The notes: generated by a model from the sequence alone, not told the origin. A DNA stretch of 64,000 nucleotides from Kibdelosporangium philippinense (GCF_021390435.2 NZ_JAJVCN010000003.1:1865501-1929500), one strand, 5' to 3'; counted from the stretch's first letter, positions 42,204 through 50,616 are shown. Made by a program: numbers and translations.

Positions 42204-42749
42204 ATGGCGAGCGTGGAACGGCCGGATCTCACGGGCTCCGACGCGGGCTCGGTGCTCGCGCGGCTCTACGACGAGCACGCGCGTGGCCTGCACCGATATC
42301 TGGCGCGGCGGCTCGATCCGGCGACTGCGGACGATCTCGTGGCCGACACATTCCTGCTCGCGTGGGAACAGCGCGGCCGTTACGAGCCCGAACGGGCAAC
42401 CGTCCGCGCATGGCTGTACGGCATAGCGACGAACCTGTTACGTCGGCACGCCCGTAGCGAAGTTCGGGGGCTACGGGCGACCGCGCGTGACGTCGGGCGC
42501 GCCGATGTTGACGAAGGCACCGACTCTGTGGCTGTTTCCCGTGCGGACGCCAGCGTGAAGGCGCGCCGGTTGGGCGCCGCGCTCGCCAAGTTGCGCCAAG
42601 AGGAGCGGGACGTGCTGCTGCTGGTGGCCTGGGCCGGTCTGAAACCGGTCGAGGTGGCTGACGCACTCAAGATCGACGCGGGAACCGTCCGGACGCGGCT
42701 GCATCGCGCCCGCTCCGCACTTCGGGACCACCTTGGAGCAGAGCGATGA
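42204..42749 (+). CDS. ECF-type RNA polymerase sigma factor
   Basis: 181 aa. Region 2 (YDEHARGLHRYLARRLDPATADDLVADTFLLAWEQ, WLYGIATNLLRRH) and region 4 (LRQEERDVLLLVAWAGLKPVEVADALKIDAGTVRTRLHRARSALRD) are complete. The ATG at 42204 is chosen because the longer frame from 42105 would start inside a terminator; GTG 42198 is an alternative. The stop overlaps the membrane-protein gene (ATGA), a pairing typical of this sigma group. Confidence 0.93.
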   Translation: MASVERPDLTGSDAGSVLARLYDEHARGLHRYLARRLDPATADDLVADTFLLAWEQRGRYEPERATVRAWLYGIATNLLRRHARSEVRGLRATARDVGRADVDEGTDSVAVSRADASVKARRLGAALAKLRQEERDVLLLVAWAGLKPVEVADALKIDAGTVRTRLHRARSALRDHLGAER

Positions 42750-43975
42750 ACGACCTTGAGCTGGACGAGGCGCTGGCCGAATTCCGCGACGACGTACCCG
42801 ACATGACCGAGGACGCTTTCCTGATCGGCAGGCTGCGCCTGCAGGCCGCGGCCGAACCGGCACCGGAACCGTTGCCAGAGCCCAATCCACTGGTGGTGGT
42901 ACGGGTCGAAACGTTCGGCACCAGCCGTCGGCGCAGCCCACCACGGCGTCTGACGCCGTGGCTGACGGTCGCGGCCGCGGCGGCCGTACTGGCCGTGGGC
43001 ACGACGCTTGTCGTCAACACCGGCGACAAGCGTCCGGCGACGCCGGTAGACGAGCCGTCATTGGCTACGACGCTGTCGTCCTCGCCGCCGGTTGTTCAGC
43101 CAGTGTTGCCGCCTACGACGAGCTTCCCGTCACCGCCACGACGTCCCGCTGCGGCGAAGGGCGGACCGAAGAGCCATACCGGCGCGCCACTGCCTGCACC
43201 GACGGTCGTGTACAACGCGGCTGGCAATCTCGCCGTGAACGCCACGGACGTGCCTTTGACGCCCGGGCAGTACCTGTACATGGAGCGGCGCGAATGGATG
43301 CGTCCAATCGTGTCGTCCGAGAACGACAACCGCGAGGAATTGGAGAAAGCCCTCGGGAACGGTGGTTTCTGGCACGAGTGGGTGCCAGCGGACCGATCGG
43401 GAACGTGGCAGCTGACCCGCGACATGCTAATCGGCTACGGCAACCAGCCGTTGCCGGAGGAACAGCGGCCGCGGAGTCAGATCTCCGGACTGTCCCGTAG
43501 CGAAGGCACCTTCCAGGCGCCCAAGGGCGACTACGGTCTTCATCTCGGGGCCTCGGACTGGCGGAGTCCGACATCGGACTTCATCGCGGGCTTGCCGCGT
43601 GATCCCAAAGCGCTGTACCAGAAACTGGTCAAGGACTCGACGGGCAACTATGACCCGACCGCCGAGGCGCTCTCGATGGCAGGCGAATTGCTCAGCCGTC
43701 CGATCCCGGCGGACATTCGTGCCGCGTTGTTCAAGGCACTGGGTTACCACCCGTGGCTGAAGATCGACTGGGCGGCGAAGACCAGGGACGGCCGCGCCGC
43801 CGTGGCACTGCAGATCGACAACCGGTTCATCGACCACCTGATCGAGGTGCTGATCGACCCGGCAACCGGCCAGGCGATCAGCACCAGGGAGACCCAGCTC
43901 TACCACCCGCGCAAGGTGGACGACGAGACGACGACGAAATGGTCGGTCGTGAACAGCTTGGGAGCTACTTCTTAG
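42746..43975 (+). CDS. CU044_5270-family membrane protein, likely sigma partner
   Basis: 409 aa. A short acidic cytoplasmic start (ELDEALAEFRDDVPDMTEDAF) precedes one membrane segment (WLTVAAAAAVLAVGTTLVVN, about 72-91), a Pro/Ser-rich linker and a large extracytoplasmic domain with PGQYLYMERREWM and SGLSRSEGTFQAPKGDYG. This is the layout of CU044_5270 family proteins that are coded directly after ECF sigma genes. No ZAS zinc motif of classical anti-sigma factors is present, so sequestration is inferred from context only. Confidence 0.78.
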   Translation: MNDLELDEALAEFRDDVPDMTEDAFLIGRLRLQAAAEPAPEPLPEPNPLVVVRVETFGTSRRRSPPRRLTPWLTVAAAAAVLAVGTTLVVNTGDKRPATPVDEPSLATTLSSSPPVVQPVLPPTTSFPSPPRRPAAAKGGPKSHTGAPLPAPTVVYNAAGNLAVNATDVPLTPGQYLYMERREWMRPIVSSENDNREELEKALGNGGFWHEWVPADRSGTWQLTRDMLIGYGNQPLPEEQRPRSQISGLSRSEGTFQAPKGDYGLHLGASDWRSPTSDFIAGLPRDPKALYQKLVKDSTGNYDPTAEALSMAGELLSRPIPADIRAALFKALGYHPWLKIDWAAKTRDGRAAVALQIDNRFIDHLIEVLIDPATGQAISTRETQLYHPRKVDDETTTKWSVVNSLGATS

Positions 43976-45332
43976 AGAGCGTGTCGACGAGCATGCGCAG
44001 ATCCGGGACGACGGTCGCCTTGATCTCCGCGGGCAGGCGGCCGGAGTCCGGCGGGATCAGCGCACGCTTGAAGCCGAGGCGCGCGGCTTCGGCCAGCCGC
44101 CTGCCAACGCTGCCGACCCGGCGTACCTCACCGGCAAGGCCGACCTCGCCGATGATCACCATGTCGTTCGGCAACGGGATGTCGAGTTTGGCGCTCGCGA
44201 CCGCCATCGCGAGCGCCAGATCCCCCGCCGGTTCGATGATCCGCATCCCGCCAACGGTCGCGGTGAAGACATCGGACTTGCCCAACGGCAGACTCGCGCG
44301 CCTTTCCAGTACTGCCAACACCTTCGCGACCCTTGACGACTCCAAACCGTTCACCGCTCGCCTCGGCATCGGCGCGTCCGTGGCCGCGACAAGGGCCTGA
44401 ACCTCGCCAAGCAGGGCCCGTTTGCCTTCCATGATCACCGTGACGGCCGTGCCCGCGACGCCTTCGACCCGGTTGCTCATGAAGATCCCGGAAGGGTCGG
44501 GCACGCCCACGATGCCGTCTTCGACCATTTCGAAGCAGCCGACTTCGTCAGCCGCGCCGAACCGGTTCTTCACGCCACGGACCAGCCGGAGGGACGAGTA
44601 TTTGTCGCCCTCGAATTGCAGGACCACGTCCACCAGGTGCTCAAGGACCCGTGGACCGGCCACCGAGCCTTCTTTGGTGACGTGACCGACCAGGATGACC
44701 GGCAGGCTGCGTTCCTTGGCCAGCGCTACCAGGGCCGCCGTCACCGCCCTGACCTGCGTCACACCTCCCGCCGAGCTGTCCACCGCAGGCGAGGACATGG
44801 TTTGCACCGAGTCGATGACCAGCATCGCTGGTTTCACCGCGTCCACGTGGCCGATGACCGTCGCCAGGTCGCTCTCGGCCGCAAGGAACATCTCCTGGTG
44901 GACGTTTCCGGTCCGCTCGGCTCTGAGGCGAACTTGGCCCGCGGATTCCTCTCCGGTGATGTACAGGGCTCGGCCTGGCGAGTCTTCCCGGGCCACCCAC
45001 TGGTGGGCGACCTCAAGCAGCAGGGTCGACTTGCCGACCCCGGGCTCACCTGCCAGCAGGACGACGGCTCCGGGAACCAGGCCGCCACCGAGGACCCGGT
45101 CGAGCTCGGGAACCCCGGTGCGCTGGGCTCTCGCCGATTCGACGTCCACTTCGGCGATGGGGCGGGCTGGGGCGGCCGGGGCACCCGCGACGACTTTGGC
45201 CAGTGCGGGTTTGGCGGCCGCGACTTCCTCGATGGTCCCCCAGGCTTGACACTCCGGGCACCGGCCGAACCACTTGGCAACGACAGCGCCACACTCACCA
45301 CACCGGTAGGCCGGGCCCGATTTCTTCACCAC
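43965..45332 (-). CDS. radA: DNA repair protein RadA
   Basis: 455 aa. A zinc finger at the start (Cys11, Cys14, Cys25, Cys28), RecA-type ATPase with Walker A GEPGVGKSTLLLE and Walker B AMLVIDSVQTM, the RadA-specific VKNRFGAADEVG, and a C-terminal Lon-protease-like domain (DVFTATVGGMRI, LALAMAVASA). RadA drives branch migration in recombination repair. The GTG start is at 45332; the stop overlaps the CU044_5270 gene by 11 nt (convergent). Confidence 0.96.
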   Translation of the reverse strand: MVKKSGPAYRCGECGAVVAKWFGRCPECQAWGTIEEVAAAKPALAKVVAGAPAAPARPIAEVDVESARAQRTGVPELDRVLGGGLVPGAVVLLAGEPGVGKSTLLLEVAHQWVAREDSPGRALYITGEESAGQVRLRAERTGNVHQEMFLAAESDLATVIGHVDAVKPAMLVIDSVQTMSSPAVDSSAGGVTQVRAVTAALVALAKERSLPVILVGHVTKEGSVAGPRVLEHLVDVVLQFEGDKYSSLRLVRGVKNRFGAADEVGCFEMVEDGIVGVPDPSGIFMSNRVEGVAGTAVTVIMEGKRALLGEVQALVAATDAPMPRRAVNGLESSRVAKVLAVLERRASLPLGKSDVFTATVGGMRIIEPAGDLALAMAVASAKLDIPLPNDMVIIGEVGLAGEVRRVGSVGRRLAEAARLGFKRALIPPDSGRLPAEIKATVVPDLRMLVDTLSKK

Positions 45333-45390
45333 GCCGAAAACCTATCCGCCCCCACCGACAGTGTTGGATTGTCCTCGCTTCGCTCGGACG

Positions 45391-45416
45391 GGCTTTGTCG
45401 CCAAAGCCGGTCATTT
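45391..45416. repeat. Inverted partial copy of the 53-bp repeat unit
   Basis: Read on the minus strand this stretch gives AAATGACCGG, four extra bases, then GCGACAAAGCC, matching the first unit of the tandem array that starts near 45499 in the opposite orientation. On its own it also holds a 7-bp hairpin, GGCTTTG-TCGC-CAAAGCC. It lies upstream of radA. The rest of 45333-45500 holds no gene I can support. Confidence 0.55.
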
Positions 45417-45498
45417 CCACCCCGCCCCACGCTGCCGACACCGCTCAGTGGCTGCTCTTCGCTGTGGCTGGGGCGGCGTCGGGCGTGTTGCGTGGCGT

Positions 45499-45790
45499 AA
45501 ATGACCGGCGCGACAAAGCCGAGGGTGGCGGGCAGGACGGGATGGCGTGAGTGGATGGCGCGACAAAGCCCGAGGCTCGCGGGCAAGACGCGGCCGGTGG
45601 TGTCAGTGGCTGGCGCGACAAAGGCGGGGCTGGCGGGCTAGGCGCGGCCGGTGGTGTGGATGGCTGGCGCGACAAAAGTGCGGCTGGCGGCAAGGCGCGG
45701 CGGGTGGTGTGGATGGCTGGCGCGACAAAAGTGCGGCTGGCGGCAAGGCGCGGCGGGTGGTGTGAGTGGCTGGCGCGATAACGCCAGGTC
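45499..45790. repeat. Tandem repeat, about six units of 50-55 bp
   Basis: The motif GGCGCGACAAA recurs at 45507, 45557, 45612, 45666 and 45719, and as GGCGCGATAA at 45772. Units 4 and 5 are identical 53-mers; the outer ones have diverged. Reading frames cross the array on both strands only because it lacks stops; they give low-complexity peptides with no homology. It occupies the only long gene-free stretch of the window (45333-45920), between radA and a lipoprotein gene. Confidence 0.85.
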
Positions 45791-45875
45791 TCTGAGGTGC
45801 GGCTCGGCAACAGGCTGCCAAGGACCCAGCGCCGCGCGCGGTAAGGGGCGCGGCGACCGGACAGGTCGGACAGCG

Positions 45876-45909
45876 AAGGGCCCGGCATCGACCGTGATGC
45901 CGGGCCCTT
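45876..45909. terminator. Strong hairpin terminator after the lipoprotein gene
   Basis: AAGGGCCCGGCATC and GATGCCGGGCCCTT form a perfect 14-bp stem with a 6-nt loop, 12 nt past the minus-strand lipoprotein stop. It should end that transcript and separate it from the tandem repeat. Confidence 0.82.
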
Positions 45910-45920
45910 TGCCTCGAAAC

Positions 45921-46640
45921 TCAGTGGCCGCCGCCGCCACCGGCCGCGGGCTGGCGCGGCGTGGTCGGCACGGCGATCGGGACCGGGATGGTCACCGAAC
46001 CGTTGCGGAACGTGAATGTCAGCTCGATCGTCTTGCCGGACCTGATCTCCTCGGAGATACCGGTCAGGATCACGGTCACCTTGCCGATCGTCACCGGACG
46101 CGAAGTGGTCGTCGGCGGCGGCGTGGTGGTCGTGGTCGCGGCGCCCGAGGTCTGCGAACCCGAAGTCCGCGAGCCAGAAGTCTGCGACCCAGAAGTCTGG
46201 GAGCCTGAGGTCTGCGAGCCCGAGGTCTGAGACCCGGTCGTGGCCGGAACCGACGACGAAGAAGACGAAGACGTGGAAGTCGGCACACCGCCAACCGGCG
46301 TCTCGAAAATCAGGGAACGACCGGCGGGCAGGTTCTTGTCGCCCGTGATCGTCACCTGGCCGGCTGGCGTCGTGATCGACACGAGCGCGTCATCGGTCTG
46401 TCCGCTGTTCACGAGGGTGCCGAGCACCACTGCCGCCGAACCCGGCTCGTACACGCCGTGTGGCGGGTAGGCGAGCTGGATGTCGCGGACGGCGATCGGG
46501 CCGACGTCTCCTTCACCGCCGTTCACGGCCGGCTCCATGCCGGCGGTCTGCGAGATCTGGCCGGCACCGCAGCCCGCGAGTGCGAGCGCGATCCCTACCG
46601 CCGCAGTGGCGTAGCGCAGGCTGTGTCCTACACGACTCAC
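45921..46640 (-). CDS. Lipoprotein with TSGSQ repeats, PCuAC/DUF461-like
   Basis: 239 aa. The GTG at 46640 gives a signal peptide with lipobox LALAGC (Cys24) and has GGAAGG upstream. Two beta-rich segments (DVGPIAVRDIQLAYPPHGVY and TVILTGISEEIRSGKTIELT) resemble actinobacterial copper-chaperone-like DUF461 proteins, but the Met/His copper ligands are not seen. They are split by a Ser/Thr linker with tandem TSGSQ pentapeptides coded by 15-bp repeats (about 46141-46230). Monocistronic, divergent from carD. The 275 bp between the two hold only the carD promoter as a recognisable feature. Confidence 0.72.
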   Translation of the reverse strand: MSRVGHSLRYATAAVGIALALAGCGAGQISQTAGMEPAVNGGEGDVGPIAVRDIQLAYPPHGVYEPGSAAVVLGTLVNSGQTDDALVSITTPAGQVTITGDKNLPAGRSLIFETPVGGVPTSTSSSSSSSVPATTGSQTSGSQTSGSQTSGSQTSGSRTSGSQTSGAATTTTTPPPTTTSRPVTIGKVTVILTGISEEIRSGKTIELTFTFRNGSVTIPVPIAVPTTPRQPAAGGGGGH

Positions 46641-46882
46641 GTTGCCGGTCCTTCCTGGGGAAAACGCGTCGGCCCGAAGGGTATCCGGCGTACTGGCGCC
46701 CCTCGCGAGCACCTCGGCGAGTTGATGTCCACAAAGGATCGGAGATTATCCCATCAAGATCGTTAATTGTCATCTCGATGCATGCCCAGGCGTATTTTGT
46801 CAACCCCTAGCCGGTCCATCCTCGTGCCACTGACCTGCGCTTACCCGTCTCACACCAAGCTGAGGGGGATTGCGGGACGTGT

Positions 46883-46888
46883 TAGAAT
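46883..46888 (+). promoter_or_regulatory. Probable -10 element of carD
   Basis: TAGAAT about 27 nt before the carD ATG matches the actinobacterial housekeeping -10. No clear -35 lies at the right spacing. AAAGGGG and GAGG follow before the ATG. Confidence 0.5.
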
Positions 46889-46915
46889 GGAGTCAGCGAA
46901 AGGGGCAGAGGACAC

Positions 46916-47410
46916 ATGGTTTTCAAGGTCGGAGAGACCGTCGTCTACCCGCACCACGGTGCCGCTCTCATCGAAGCAATCGAGACCCGCGTGATCAAGG
47001 GCGAGGAGAAGAAGTACCTCGTCCTCAAGGTCGCGCAAGGTGATCTCACGGTTCGCGTACCCGCTGACAACGCCGAGATTGTGGGCGTTCGTGATGTCGT
47101 GGGTCAAGAAGGTCTGAACCGCGTCTTCGATGTTTTGCGTGCTCCTCACACCGAGGAGCCGACCAACTGGTCACGGCGGTATAAGGCCAACCTGGAGAAG
47201 CTCGCCTCCGGCGATGTGAACAAGGTTGCCGAAGTGGTGCGAGACCTCTGGCGGCGTGAGAAGGACCGTGGCCTATCCGCTGGTGAGAAGCGGATGCTGG
47301 CCAAGGCTCGACAGATACTGGTGAGCGAGTTGGCACTGGCCGAGGGCACCGACGAGGACAAGGCCGAGGTCCTCCTCGACGAGGTTCTCGCCACAGCCGC
47401 GGCGGTCTAG
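46916..47410 (+). CDS. carD: CarD-family RNA polymerase-binding regulator
   Basis: 164 aa, as in mycobacterial CarD. The N-terminal Tudor-like RNA polymerase interaction domain begins MVFKVGETVVYPHHGAALIE; the C-terminal helical DNA-binding domain includes EEPTNWSRRYKANLEKL and DVNKVAEVVRDLWRREKDR, with the Trp that wedges the upstream fork of the promoter bubble. It stabilises open complexes at rRNA and other promoters. Followed by ispD and ispF in the order conserved across actinobacteria. Confidence 0.97.
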   Translation: MVFKVGETVVYPHHGAALIEAIETRVIKGEEKKYLVLKVAQGDLTVRVPADNAEIVGVRDVVGQEGLNRVFDVLRAPHTEEPTNWSRRYKANLEKLASGDVNKVAEVVRDLWRREKDRGLSAGEKRMLAKARQILVSELALAEGTDEDKAEVLLDEVLATAAAV

Positions 47411-47440
47411 TCCACCCCGCAGTACGGGAAACACAGCAGA

Positions 47441-48001
47441 GTGCAGAGTTCCGTCGCGCTCGCGGTCGTGCCGGCGACCGGAGTGGTTTCCGTACATGGC
47501 ATGCCATTGACAGAGCGTGCCGTACGTTCCCTGCGTCAAGCAGGGTGCGTACGGCACGTTTTTATTTGCACCCCTATTAACCTCGAATTCACTGACTCCG
47601 ACTGCACAGTTGTTGTCGGCGATCTTCAAACCGCGCTGAAAACCGCGATCGAGATGTTTCCGGACATTCGGTTCGGCTTGATCCACGACATCGAACGCGC
47701 GGAAACGCCACCCGAAGTGATCAAGTCCGTCGTCGACGAACTCGAACGCGGCGCGCAGGCGGTCATCCCGGTCCTTCCGTTGACCGACACGGTCAAGGAA
47801 GTCGACGAGAACGGCCGCATTCTCGCCACGAGAGACCGCGCTGAGCTGCGGGTGATGCAGTCCCCGCTCGGTGCGCCGATCGACGTGCTGCGGAAAGCGG
47901 AAGATCCGAGACGCCCGGACGTGCCGTTGAGCACAGTCCCCGGCCACCCGCATGGGCTGCGCATTCGCACGGCGATCGACGTCGCTAGCGTGACCCCGTG
48001 A
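47441..48001 (+). CDS. ispD: Divergent IspD (MEP cytidylyltransferase) lacking the CTP-binding loop
   Basis: 186 aa, short against the usual 225-235. Downstream motifs fit IspD: LIHDIERAETPPEVIKSVVDEL (normally HDAARP), PVLPLTDTVKEVD, and TRDRAELRVMQSPLGAP (normally TPQ). The start reads LAVVPATGVVSVHGMPLTER, so the glycine-rich loop and its Arg and Lys that bind CTP are missing. The position between carD and ispF is that of ispD. The frame runs through an intrinsic-terminator structure at 47516-47567. Enzyme activity is doubtful; another IspD may exist elsewhere. Confidence 0.72.
   Translation: MQSSVALAVVPATGVVSVHGMPLTERAVRSLRQAGCVRHVFICTPINLEFTDSDCTVVVGDLQTALKTAIEMFPDIRFGLIHDIERAETPPEVIKSVVDELERGAQAVIPVLPLTDTVKEVDENGRILATRDRAELRVMQSPLGAPIDVLRKAEDPRRPDVPLSTVPGHPHGLRIRTAIDVASVTP
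47516..47567 (+). terminator. Intrinsic terminator structure inside the ispD reading frame
   Basis: The outer arms CGTGCCGTACG and CGTACGGCACG (11 bp) and inner arms CCCTGC and GCAGGG (6 bp) form one long hairpin with a 2x2 internal bulge and a GTCAA loop, followed directly by TTTTTATTT. Structure and T-tract are those of a strong rho-independent terminator on the plus strand. It lies 106 nt past the carD stop and within codons 26-42 of ispD. Confidence 0.88.
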
Positions 48002-48468
48002 TCCCACGGGTAGGAACCGCGACCGACGTCCATCCCATCGCCGCAGGCCGTGACTGCTGGATCGCGGGCCTGCTGTGGGAAGGCGTCGACGGCTGCGACG
48101 GCCATTCCGACGGCGACGTCGCTGCGCACGCGTTGTGCGACGCGCTGCTCACGGCGGCTGGGTTGGGTGATCTTGGTGCGGTCTTCGGCACGGGCGACCC
48201 GCGTTGGGCCGGTGCGCACGGCGTGGAGTTGCTCACAGAGGTCCGGCGCCGTCTCGACGAGGCCGGTTTCCGGGTCGGCAACGCGTCGGTTCAGGTCATC
48301 GGGAACGCGCCACGGATCGGCAAGCGCCGGTCCGAGGCGGAGAAGGTGTTGTCGGAGGCTGTTGGCGGACCAGTCTCAGTCTCTGGGACGACGACTGATG
48401 GGCTCGGCCTGACTGGACGCGGCGAAGGCATCGCCGCGATCGCAAGCGCCATCATCGTCGAAGCGTGA
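47998..48468 (+). CDS. ispF: 2-C-methyl-D-erythritol 2,4-cyclodiphosphate synthase IspF
   Basis: 156 aa trimeric enzyme of the non-mevalonate isoprenoid pathway. Zinc ligands Asp10 and His12 lie in TDVHPI and His44 in GDVAAHALCDALL; His36-Ser37 (GHSDGD) contact the substrate, and the end has VSGTTTDGLGLTGRGEGIAA. The GTG at 47998 overlaps the ispD stop (GTGA). Length and motifs are normal, unlike its ispD partner. Confidence 0.96.
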   Translation: MIPRVGTATDVHPIAAGRDCWIAGLLWEGVDGCDGHSDGDVAAHALCDALLTAAGLGDLGAVFGTGDPRWAGAHGVELLTEVRRRLDEAGFRVGNASVQVIGNAPRIGKRRSEAEKVLSEAVGGPVSVSGTTTDGLGLTGRGEGIAAIASAIIVEA

Positions 48469-48526
48469 CCTCGCCCTCATCATTAATTCACCCGACCGCC
48501 CGGTCTGAAGCGCTTAAGATGGGTAC

Positions 48527-49192
48527 ATGAGCATCCGAGGGGTCCTTTTCGACTTTTCCGGCACGTTGTTCCGTCTCGAACCCGACCTGTCCGGCCTGGT
48601 GGACCTGGACGGCAACCCGCTCGAGGGCGAGCACCATGCCGAAGTCATGCGCCGGATGACCGCGCCGACGGGCAGGCCGGAAGGACTACCCGAGCGGCTG
48701 CACGACCACTGGGACGAGCGTGACCTCGCTCCGCCGCTGCACCGCGAGCTCTACCACGCGGTGCTGCACGGTTCCGGCGTCGGCAATCCGGAACTGCTGT
48801 ACGACCGCATGCTGGACACGAACAACTGGGAGCCGTACCCGGATACCGCGGCCGCGCTGAAAACCTTGGCGGACGCCGGAATTCCGATCGGCGTGGTCAG
48901 CAACATCGCGTGGGACATCCGGCCTGCCTTCGAACGGATCGGTGTCGCCGATCTGGTCAGCGAATTCGTACTGTCCTTTCAGGAAGGTGCGGTCAAGCCG
49001 GATCCGCGGATCTTCACCGTCGCCTGCGAACGCCTTGGCCTGCCGCCCGAGCAGGTGCTGATGGTCGGCGACAGCGAGGAGGCCGACGGCGGCGCGGCCA
49101 AGATCGGCTGCGCGGTCGCGTTCGTCGATCCGTTGCCCGTCGGACAACGGCCGAATGGACTGCTCGACGTTCTTGCCGAGAACGGTTGGTAA
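48527..49192 (+). CDS. HAD-superfamily hydrolase with DFSGT motif
   Basis: 221 aa. Motif I is LFDFSGTLFRL (nucleophile Asp9), motif II IGVVSNIAWDI, motif III Lys in GAVKPDPRIF, and motif IV GDSEEADGGAAKIG. The residue two after the nucleophile is Ser11, where phosphatases have Asp and dehalogenases Tyr, so the usual general acid is missing. Substrate unknown. It sits between ispF and cysS on the same strand and ends just before the cysS start. Confidence 0.85.
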   Translation: MSIRGVLFDFSGTLFRLEPDLSGLVDLDGNPLEGEHHAEVMRRMTAPTGRPEGLPERLHDHWDERDLAPPLHRELYHAVLHGSGVGNPELLYDRMLDTNNWEPYPDTAAALKTLADAGIPIGVVSNIAWDIRPAFERIGVADLVSEFVLSFQEGAVKPDPRIFTVACERLGLPPEQVLMVGDSEEADGGAAKIGCAVAFVDPLPVGQRPNGLLDVLAENGW

Positions 49193-49223
49193 ACCCGATT
49201 ACGGGCTCCCGTACCATCTCTCT

Positions 49224-50615
49224 GTGAGCCTTCACCTGTACGACACGGCGACCCGGAGCACGCGGGAGTTTCATCCCGCGCGGAACGGAACGGCGTCCAT
49301 CTACGTGTGTGGGGCCACAGTGCAGGGCATTCCGCATATCGGCCATATCCGTGGCGCGCTGAACTATGACGTGCTGCGTCGTTGGCTGACGCACGGCGGC
49401 TTGGATGTCACGCTTGTTCGTAATGTCACGGACATCGACGACAAGATCCTGAACAAGGCTGCCGAAGCGGGCCGCCCCTGGTGGGAATGGGCGCAGACGC
49501 ACGAGAACGCGTTCGAGGACGCGTACGACGCGCTCGGCTGCTTGCCGCCGTCGTACTTGCCGCGCGCGACCGGGCACATCACCCAGATGATCGAGCTGAT
49601 GCAGCGCTTGATCGACAAGGGGCACGCATACGCGGCCGCTGGTGACGTGTACTTCGCCGTGGGCACGTTCCCTGAGTACGGCGCGCTTTCCGGCCAGAAG
49701 CTGGAAGAGGTCCAGCAGGGCGAAAGCGCGGCCGAGGGCAAACGCGACAGCCGTGACTTCACGCTGTGGAAGGCCGCGAAGCCTGGCGAGCCGTCCTGGC
49801 CGACGCCGTGGGGGCCCGGCCGTCCCGGCTGGCACCTTGAGTGCTCGGCGATGGCGACGACCTACCTTGGCAGCGAGTTCGACATCCACGGCGGCGGGAT
49901 CGATTTGATCTTCCCCCACCATGAGAACGAGCAGGCGCAGTCGCACGCGGCCGGTGACACGTTCGCCCGGTACTGGCTGCACAACGCCTGGGTGACCATG
50001 GCTGGCGAGAAGATGGCGAAGTCGCTTGGCAACGTCGTCTCGATTCCGGCGATGCTCGACAAGGTGCGCGCCCCGGAACTGCGGTACTACCTGGTCACGC
50101 CGCACTACCGCTCGATGATCGACTACTCCGAGCCCGCGCTGGCCGAGGCCGTTTCGGCGTACGGCCGGATCGAGACGTTCCTGCGCAACGTGACCGGCAG
50201 GCTCGGTTCGGTCGAGCCTGGCGTGGTCGCGGCCGAGTTCGCCGCGGCGATGAACGACGATCTTGGTACACCCGCGGCGATCGCGGTTGTGCACAACACA
50301 GTCAGGGAAGGCAACATCGCGCTGGCGTCCAATCAGGACGCGGAAGCCCGCCACGCGGCGGGCTCGGTTCGCGCGATGATGGCCGTTCTCGGGCTCGACC
50401 CGTTGTCGGACAAGTGGTCCGAGGAGTCCACATCGGACGCCGCGCACCGCAACGCACTGGCTTCGCTGGTCGACCACCTGCTGTCGCAGCGACAGCAGGC
50501 TCGCAAGGAGCGGGACTTCGCCGCGGCCGACCTGGTTCGCGATCAGCTGCTCGCCGCGGGCATCACCGTCGAGGACACCCCCGACGGTCCACTATGGACG
50601 TTGAAGGACAGTTAG
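49224..50615 (+). CDS. cysS: Cysteinyl-tRNA synthetase CysS
   Basis: 463 aa class I synthetase. Zinc-binding Cys29 lies in IYVCGATVQG, HIGH motif at PHIGHIRG, further zinc residues in HLECSAM and FPHHENE, and KMSKS as KMAKS in GEKMAKSLGN. The GTG at 49224 begins MSLHLYDTATRSTREF; the longer open frame from 49155 overlaps the previous gene and is not homologous. Followed by rlmB two bases after the stop, a common actinobacterial pair. Confidence 0.97.
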   Translation: MSLHLYDTATRSTREFHPARNGTASIYVCGATVQGIPHIGHIRGALNYDVLRRWLTHGGLDVTLVRNVTDIDDKILNKAAEAGRPWWEWAQTHENAFEDAYDALGCLPPSYLPRATGHITQMIELMQRLIDKGHAYAAAGDVYFAVGTFPEYGALSGQKLEEVQQGESAAEGKRDSRDFTLWKAAKPGEPSWPTPWGPGRPGWHLECSAMATTYLGSEFDIHGGGIDLIFPHHENEQAQSHAAGDTFARYWLHNAWVTMAGEKMAKSLGNVVSIPAMLDKVRAPELRYYLVTPHYRSMIDYSEPALAEAVSAYGRIETFLRNVTGRLGSVEPGVVAAEFAAAMNDDLGTPAAIAVVHNTVREGNIALASNQDAEARHAAGSVRAMMAVLGLDPLSDKWSEESTSDAAHRNALASLVDHLLSQRQQARKERDFAAADLVRDQLLAAGITVEDTPDGPLWTLKDS

Positions 50616-50616
50616 C

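Noticed and set aside
45445..45888. Open frame across the tandem repeats, minus strand
   Set aside because: Open only because the repeat unit lacks stops; the peptide is a low-complexity repeat and the strong terminator stem falls inside it.
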